Assembly (NCBI GenBank): GCA_011033025.1
Contig: WFMF01000175.1
Coordinates: 62,001 to 126,000 of the forward strand
Direction: 5' to 3'
Length of the DNA: 64,000 nucleotides
Source of the DNA: Beroe forskalii
Lineage: Eukaryota > Ctenophora > Nuda > Beroida > Beroidae
Of the stretch, positions 58,817 to 64,000 are shown piece after piece. Under the pieces are notes generated by a model. It saw only the letters and a program-made list of their open reading frames with translations, was not told the origin of the DNA and did no database searches. Position numbers and translations under genes: made by a program. The stretch's first letter is position 1. Every line of letters starts with the position of its first letter.

Positions 58817-61183
58817 TCACTTTTTCTTGGCACTGACAGCACTGGCCAGAGAGTCCTCCAGATATGACTGTCCTCCACGTAACGTTTTTATTATCAACCT
58901 CTTAGGGGCATGCTTTGGGCGCTTTGACCGCCTTAGGAACTGGAGGATATCACCCACATCACTTTCGATATGGGCTCGTTTCTTAGCAGATCTGGTCTTG
59001 ATTATTGTAGCCGGACGCTCTTTACCATTTCTTTTGTGTGTTTTAACTTTTTCACTGATGTTGATAATGGTTTGTAGTCGCTCAGATCTATCATCATGTA
59101 AAGCTTGATCAATGAAAGATTCTGATTTGGACCGCTGGCGAGGTTGTCTACAGACGTATTTTCCGTTTATTTGAATCCTTTCTATGGATGATTGTGAACT
59201 TTCTATTGGTTTGACACTTTCATCCTCTTTCAAAGAATCTTGGGTTTTTACTTCAGTATCGGTCTGATTTCCCAATGCCAGTGCTTGACCTGCTAGTTCT
59301 GAGGTTTGACTTGCTGGTACTGAGGACTGACTTGCTGGTACTGAGGTTTGACTTGCTGGTACTGAGGTTTGACTTGCTGGTACTGAGGTTTGACTTGCAG
59401 GTACTGAGGTTTGACTTGCTGGTACTGAGGTTTGACTTACTGGTACTGAGGACTGACTTGCTGGTACTGAGGTTTGACTTACTGGTACTGAGGTTTGACT
59501 TGCTGGTACTGAGGACTGACTTGCTGGTACTGAGGACTGACTTGGTGGTACTGAAGACTGACTTGCTGGCACTGAGGTTTGACTTGCTGGTACTGAGGAC
59601 TGACTCGCTGGTACTGAGGTTTGACTTGCTGGTACTGAGGTTTGACTTGCTGGTACTGAGGTTTGACTTGCTGGTGCTGAGGTTTGACTTGCTGGTACTG
59701 AGGTTTGACTTGCTGGTACTGAGGTTTGACTTGCTGGTACTGAGGACTGACTTGCTGGTACTGAGGTTTGACTTGCTGGTACTGAGGTCTGACTTGCTGG
59801 TACTGAGGTTTGACTTGGTGGTACTGAGGTTTGACTTGGTGGTACTGAGGTCTGACTTGCTGGTACTGAGGACTGACTCGCTGGTACTGAGGACTGACTT
59901 GCTGGTACTGAGGTTTGACTTGCTGGTACTGAGGTCTGACTTGCTGGTACTGAGGTTTGACTTGCTAGTGCTGAGGTTTGACTTGCTGGTACTGAGGTTT
60001 GACTTGCTGGTGCTGAGGTTTGACTTGCTGGTACTGAGGTTTGACTTGCTGGTACTGAGGTCTGACTTGCTGGTACTGAGGTTTGACTTGCTGGTACTGA
60101 AGACTGACTTGCTGGTACTGAGGTTTGACTTGCTGGTACTGAGGTTTGACTTGCTGGTACTGAGGTCTGACTTGCTGGTACTGAGGTTTGACTTGCTGGT
60201 ACTGAGGTCTGAATAGTTGATACTTGAACGTTGCTTGAACTGCAACTGCTTTTTCCTCCCTGAGAATTGCTTATTTCTTTATTTTCATCCAGTATATCAT
60301 CCAAAAATGGGCACCCCGTTCTAGCGCTTGCTGCAGCAGCTGCTCCTGAACCCATGGATTGACTCTCAGGATCAATTGTACCGTTCACGGACCCCTGAGA
60401 AAGCTGCTTGTTGCTGACAGTGGTGGTTTGGGATGCCATCTGTTCCTCATCACTGCTGCTGTCACCCTCCTCACCTCCTTCTTCGCAATCACCCATCTCA
60501 ACACTATACGGTGCTTCTCTTTGATAAGAAATGTCGTGGTTTGTCCCAGATTCAGCTTCTTTCTCTCCACTTTGGTCTAATACCCAATCCAAAGAAGATC
60601 CATTCGAATTATCAGAAGTTTCGTTGGTTCCAACGGTTTTATCGAGCTGGTTTATAGATGTTGTTCCATTGTTACTCGACTGATGGGCAGCTGATGCTTC
60701 ATGCAATGCCTCGCCTAAACCGTGGTTTTCAGTTGAGCCTCCATTGAAACTACAGGAGACTGGTGCATTCGATGCTACAAACGCTCTGTCTGATCCTGGG
60801 TTACTGCCGGTATTTGGAACACTTACAGAATTCGAAGCTCTTCCGGAATTTGGAATACTTCCAGAATTTGGGATATTGCCGGAATTTGGAATACTTCCAG
60901 AATTTGGAATACTTCCAGAATTTGGAACACTTCCTGAACTTGGAACACGTCCAGAATTCGGAATATTGCCAGAATTTGGTAAACTTCCGGAATTTGGTAA
61001 ACTTCCAGAATTTGGCAAACTTCCGGAACTAGAACCACTGCTCTCTATAATGACTCTGCGTCTGACCAAGACACGTTTCATCTGAGACTCCAGCCGTTCT
61101 ATCCTCTTCACCATAGACTCCTCCACCTCAACAAGCTTCTCCAGCTGTTGAGTTACCTTCCTGAGATCTGTTTCCTCTGCCAT
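58817..61183 (-). CDS. 788-residue low-complexity repeat protein with coiled-coil start and basic tail
   Basis: I do not recognise this protein. Residues 1-45 form a likely coiled coil (VTQQLEKLVEVEESMVKRIE). Residues about 50-115 are some eleven copies of a six-residue GSxPNS repeat. A Ser/Asn/Glu-rich stretch follows with an acidic patch (GDCEEGGEEGDSSSDEEQ). About 44 copies of the heptad SQTSVPA span about residues 325-633. The last 110 residues are basic, with nuclear-localisation-like clusters (IKTRSAKKRAHIE and RRSKRPKHAPKR). No signal peptide or membrane segment is seen. The layout suggests a nuclear or scaffold protein with a disordered, possibly phosphorylated or O-glycosylated repeat; this is inference. 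It is intronless and tail-to-tail with the SLC4-like gene, with 730 bp between the stops. Confidence 0.75.
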   Translation of the reverse strand: MAEETDLRKVTQQLEKLVEVEESMVKRIERLESQMKRVLVRRRVIIESSGSSSGSLPNSGSLPNSGSLPNSGNIPNSGRVPSSGSVPNSGSIPNSGSIPNSGNIPNSGSIPNSGRASNSVSVPNTGSNPGSDRAFVASNAPVSCSFNGGSTENHGLGEALHEASAAHQSSNNGTTSINQLDKTVGTNETSDNSNGSSLDWVLDQSGEKEAESGTNHDISYQREAPYSVEMGDCEEGGEEGDSSSDEEQMASQTTTVSNKQLSQGSVNGTIDPESQSMGSGAAAAASARTGCPFLDDILDENKEISNSQGGKSSCSSSNVQVSTIQTSVPASQTSVPASQTSVPASQTSVPASQTSVPASQSSVPASQTSVPASQTSVPASQTSVPASQTSAPASQTSVPASQTSALASQTSVPASQTSVPASQTSVPASQSSVPASQSSVPASQTSVPPSQTSVPPSQTSVPASQTSVPASQTSVPASQSSVPASQTSVPASQTSVPASQTSAPASQTSVPASQTSVPASQTSVPASQSSVPASQTSVPASQSSVPPSQSSVPASQSSVPASQTSVPVSQTSVPASQSSVPVSQTSVPASQTSVPASQTSVPASQTSVPASQTSVPASQSSVPASQTSELAGQALALGNQTDTEVKTQDSLKEDESVKPIESSQSSIERIQINGKYVCRQPRQRSKSESFIDQALHDDRSERLQTIINISEKVKTHKRNGKERPATIIKTRSAKKRAHIESDVGDILQFLRRSKRPKHAPKRLIIKTLRGGQSYLEDSLASAVSAKKK
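59286..60211 (-). repeat. 21-bp coding minisatellite, about 44 copies
   Basis: The unit 'tcagtaccagcaagtcaaacc' (given on the gene's strand) and variants encode the heptad SQTSVPA. Because 21 is a multiple of three, one other minus frame and one plus frame stay open for over 300 codons. These shadow frames (LSTSKSN and LLVLRFD repeats) are consequences of the repeat. Confidence 0.95.
60826..61040 (-). repeat. 18-bp coding minisatellite, about 11 copies
   Basis: 'ccaaattctggaagtnttc' type units encode GSxPNS in the same protein. The unit length (18 bp) differs from the downstream 21-bp array, so two independent expansions occurred in one gene. Confidence 0.9.
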
Positions 61184-61530
61184 GTACGTGTTTCTCTAGA
61201 TGGTACGTGTTCTTTTAAATGTAGTCCATCCTGAGTGGGCTGTTCTGGGTTAATACACGAAATACATGCGATATACAAACTTACAGCTTCACTATACCCA
61301 AAATACCTACTTTATAATACACGTGGGCTTTTGTACAATGTACATTGTACGAACAAAGATATAGGAATAACATGAGTACCAAGTTGATACAATATCCTCC
61401 AATGTTGATTTGAAATGTTTCAGATTCATAAATTTTCGTACGGATCTATAGTTCTCCAATAATACTTGATAGAATTATAATCTTAGAATATTTTAGTAAA
61501 ATTCAAGCGATATAGTAATGATTCCAACAT
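61184..61530. other. 5' flank of the 788-residue gene
   Basis: AT-rich upstream DNA with a small palindrome 'tacaatgtacattgta' at 61335-61350. No TATA box is clear. Confidence 0.45.
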
Positions 61531-61532
61531 CA

Positions 61533-61792
61533 GGGGGCTGGCAAGCCCCCCGCGGCGGTTTGCGAGCCCGAGGGCCCGAAGGGCCAGCATTGACGGCGGT
61601 CCTAGTGAGGCCGAAGGCTCATATTCGAGGACCCGAAGGGTCCGAGGGCGCCATTGGCGGACCTAACAGTGCGAGGGCCGAAGGCCGAGCGAGCTCCGAG
61701 GACCCGAAGGGTCCGAGGGCGAGCATTGAACGGCGATCCCATAGTAAACGAGCTCCGGACAACGGAAGTGAGTTTTGTTCTTGCCAGCCCCC
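61533..61792. mobile_element. 260-bp GC-rich inverted-repeat element
   Basis: 'gggggctggcaag' at 61533-61545 faces 'cttgccagccccc' at 61780-61792. The interior is packed with palindromes such as 'gacccgaagggtc' and 'gggcccgaagggcc', and a 'gaggacccgaagggtccgag' unit at about 61626-61650 and 61696-61721. The GC content stands out sharply from the AT-rich flanks. There is no coding capacity and no clear target duplication. It is probably a MITE or a mobile GC cluster. Confidence 0.7.
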
Positions 61793-62640
61793 AACTATAT
61801 GTTTTCATGGATTGGCCATATTTCACGTTAAAATTTGAGTAAGTTCCTGCTGCCGAAATTGCACCAAAATTTGAACATCGCATGTTTAGAGGTCAAAGGT
61901 GCAACTGTCAAAATTTCAGATCGATTGGATTAAAAATGGCTGAGTTATTACAACTTGAATATTGCCAAAATCGAGGGTGTTCTTGTTAATTAGGGTTACG
62001 ACCATATATATACACATAGACATATATAGAGATATATAGAGGTATATACATATCGAGAGACTTTTTTAGTGAAAGAAGTATACCCTATTTAGACGGCGAT
62101 ATCTCGGGAATCATAAAAGATACAGAGCTCATCGGCCCAGCGTTGGAAAGTAGAAAGATAAACATAAAGTGACCTTAAAAACTATCTACGTCATGCCAAT
62201 GACGTCATAATGACGTCACAAAACTAAGAATTTCAAATGTCGATTTTCCAAAAATAGGCGTTTTTCAACGCATTTTTCGGTATGAAGCTTTCGAGATAGG
62301 AAAAAATGCTTCTCATAGAAAGGAAATTTAATGTACTTTTCAAAAATGTGGTCGAAAAGTTCTGAGCTCCCCGGCATCATTGAGAGATATATGCGATTGT
62401 TTGTTTGACACGAAAAAAATCTCAAAAAATGGGGAAACTTGTATTAGTGGAGAGAACAGGACCACCCCAGAACTTCATCTTTGGATATGTTGTCGGTCAT
62501 AGTCCCAACTGTGTAAATGAATGGGTCTCAGATTGCTTATCTAATTTTATGATAATTGTGACATCATCAGTAATGCAACACGAATTTTTACGCGTGATTT
62601 GACGCCAAATTTCAATATCTCGGCACAGAAAAAGGGTGAT
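61793..62640. other. Intergenic, no gene recognised
   Basis: Contains a TATA/CATATA-rich tract at 62004-62056 and a TGACGTCA (CRE-like) pair at 62198-62218. No supported exon. Confidence 0.5.
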
Positions 62641-62910
62641 ATTTTTCCCAAAACCAAAAGGATTTTGGTTGTGATGGTCCGCGGCGGTTTTACCAAAACC
62701 CATGATATGAGAAAGAACGCGACGGTTAAAACTGCCGCAACGGCACTTTTTTGATGCATTAAAGTTTTGTGAATGCTGTATATTTGATAAGTGACGTTGC
62801 AGCAGTTTTAACCGTCGCGTTCTTTCTCATATCATGGGTTTTACAGTAAAGAACGCCTTAAAACCGCCGCGGACCATCACAACCAAATCCTTTTTGGTTT
62901 TGGGAAAAAT
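62641..62910. mobile_element. 270-bp foldback element
   Basis: Arms of about 105 bp at 62641-62750 and 62799-62910 are near-perfect reverse complements around a ~50-bp spacer. They share 'ttttcccaaaaccaaaa', 'gtgatggtccgcggcggttt', 'cccatgatatgagaaagaac' and 'gcgacggttaaaactgc'. The right arm has about 17 extra bases ('aaggcgttctttactg' in reverse). A transcript would form a long hairpin. No target duplication is clear. Confidence 0.88.
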
Positions 62911-62993
62911 TTGCTATATAATGTACCCTAATGTAACATTGAGACTCTGATTAAAAAAAGACCAATAAATAAATATACTGAACCACGCATAAT

Positions 62994-62999
62994 TTTATT
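62994..62999 (-). terminator. Poly(A) signal AATAAA of the mannosidase gene
   Basis: tttatt on the plus strand is AATAAA on the gene's strand, about 108 nt past the stop at 63107. Confidence 0.55.
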
Positions 63000-63106
63000 T
63001 ACATAATTCGATAATACTGAATCTGAGCAACGAAAACAATCTAAACTATTCACCTATAAACCTCGTTAAAACTGTAAAAGTGTATTCATGCAAATATATC
63101 CTACTA

Positions 63107-64000
63107 CTATGAATCAACAAAAGTTACATAATCTGACGTGAATTGCATGGGTCTACTGGGATATGATTCAGATTTTTCATCATGAAACGGAGAAAAGGGG
63201 TGTTCCCTGGACGTTATCCTATCCACAAACACCTCCTCCAAGGTAAAGTCTCCCTTTTCCTTGCAAAGTCCTGGATACTCGATACTGCACGTGAAGCCAA
63301 GTCTCCTTCGTATCATGAGAGATGTACTTCCTTCGACATATCGGAGGTTTACTAGTTCCTCGTCAGACGGGAGTTTCTTCATCAGTTGCCGTGATTTGAG
63401 CTCTGAAACTGCTTCTCTTCTGGTGTCGGAGTCTCTCTTGACGACTACCGGCTCCTCTTTTTCTTCCTGTTTGCTTCCCTCCTCTTTCTCATGATTTTCC
63501 TCTTCCTTCTCCTCCTCTTCCTTCTCCTCCCCCTCCTCCTCCTCCTGTTTCTCCTCCTCCTCCTCCTCCTCCTCCTTCTCCTCCTCCTCAGCCCCCCTAT
63601 AACCCACCCACGCCGGATGCTGCAGGGTCTGCAGGACTCTGTAGCTCACCAGGGAAGGATATTCCACCGTGTATCCCTCCGGGAGCCTCCAGCGCAGGGT
63701 GGGGTTCCAGTAGCAACCTCAGTCTTGCCGGACTGGGGAGGGTGTCCTTGATCCCCTCAGGGAGCCCTCTGTGGTCGTTGGTAGCAGTGTACCGCCTGTC
63801 CAGGACCACCTCAATAAACCCGTTATCCAGCGAGGCTGCTCCGTGGGGCTCAGCCCCCAGCAGGGAGAACCTCCTGCTGGAATCCTGGATAAACGCGGTG
63901 CTCGGCATGGGGAAGAAGTTGCCCTGAACCTTGAGTTTCTCCTTGTATCTGTGTTGCTGGATAGTGTGACCGTTGTTGTCCGTGAAGAGACTGCCCCGAT
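63107..64000 (-). CDS. GH38 alpha-mannosidase, C-terminal part
   Basis: The gene enters at the right edge of the window. Reading inward: SLFTDNNGHTIQQHRY, then NFFPMPSTAFIQDSSRRFSLLGAEPHGAASLDNGFIEVVLDRR, then RLRLLLEP. These match the family's F.TDNNG, YP....YI.D...RL..L......G.SL..G..EV.LDRR and FRLLLE blocks. After YPSLVSYRVLQTLQHPAWVGY comes a Glu/Lys-rich insertion of about 55 residues, then VNLRYVEGSTSLMIRRRLGFTC and a short tail ending at 63107. The frame changes once between about 63718 and 63600: the upstream frame holds RLLLE and the downstream frame holds YPSLVSY. This is a sequencing error, an unusual short intron or a real lesion. GH38 enzymes trim alpha-mannose from N-glycans in lysosome or Golgi; the subclass is undecided and the catalytic domain is outside the window. 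Confidence 0.85.
63484..63592 (-). repeat. CTC/CTT microsatellite coding for a Glu-rich insertion
   Basis: Imperfect cctcct/ccttct triplets over about 105 bp encode EEEEKEEEEEEEEKQEEEE-like sequence inside the mannosidase. The repeat keeps the reading frame, and its length probably varies between alleles. Confidence 0.9.

Noticed and set aside
59275-60216. 313-codon plus-strand frame of LLVLRFD repeats
   Set aside because: Antisense shadow of the 21-bp coding minisatellite; no start context or non-repeat sequence.
60744-61085. 113-codon plus-strand frame (FGILPE repeats)
   Set aside because: Antisense shadow of the 18-bp coding minisatellite.

Overview
The window looks like nuclear DNA of an animal, probably a marine or other invertebrate. 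Genes are split by many short GT-AG introns, intergenic DNA is AT-rich, minisatellites are abundant, and the recognisable proteins (SLC49, PLBD2, DENND3, SLC4, GH38 mannosidase) are animal families. I see no operons, ribosome binding sites, CRISPR arrays, tRNA or rRNA genes and no virus-like element. The species cannot be fixed from sequence alone.

Layout. 170-1200: a ~173-bp satellite array. 1550-5475 (-): nine exons of an SLC49A4/DIRC2-like MFS transporter; both termini are unplaced. 8467-11414 (-): a nearly complete PLBD2-like lysosomal phospholipase B-like gene in eight exons. 12.1-12.8 kb: a cluster of GC-rich ~100-bp repeats in both orientations. 14122-14591 (+): three possible exons of a small single-pass protein. 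14.6-29.2 kb: gene-poor, with small tandem repeats. 29.27-33.28 kb (+): a heavily degraded second copy of the DENND3-like gene, inside a stretch whose homopolymer-rich texture may be an assembly-quality artefact. 34354-34881: a clean 528-bp MITE. 36268-39639 (+): an intact single-exon DENND3-like gene. 40659-58085 (+): at least 19 exons of an SLC4 bicarbonate-transporter-family gene, with an intronless multi-pass membrane gene nested antisense in one intron (51601-53019). 58817-61183 (-): a 788-residue low-complexity protein with ~44 seven-residue repeats. 61.5-62.9 kb: two inverted-repeat elements. 63107-64000 (-): the C-terminal part of a GH38 alpha-mannosidase with a Glu-rich insertion.

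The most unusual signal is in the SLC4-like gene. Exon edges are repeatedly duplicated in tandem together with their splice sites. Acceptor-side arrays lie before exons at 43801, 44714, 46704 and 54501. Donor-side duplications follow exons ending at 45263, 56704, 57022 and 57690, and several have spacings that are multiples of three. Two introns (one here, one in PLBD2) are bracketed by direct repeats of exon sequence. This looks like splice-site-anchored minisatellite growth, a possible route to new introns and isoforms.

Several products belong to endolysosomal biology (SLC49A4, PLBD2, DENND3, possibly GH38), but they are separate genes and I see no proof of co-regulation.
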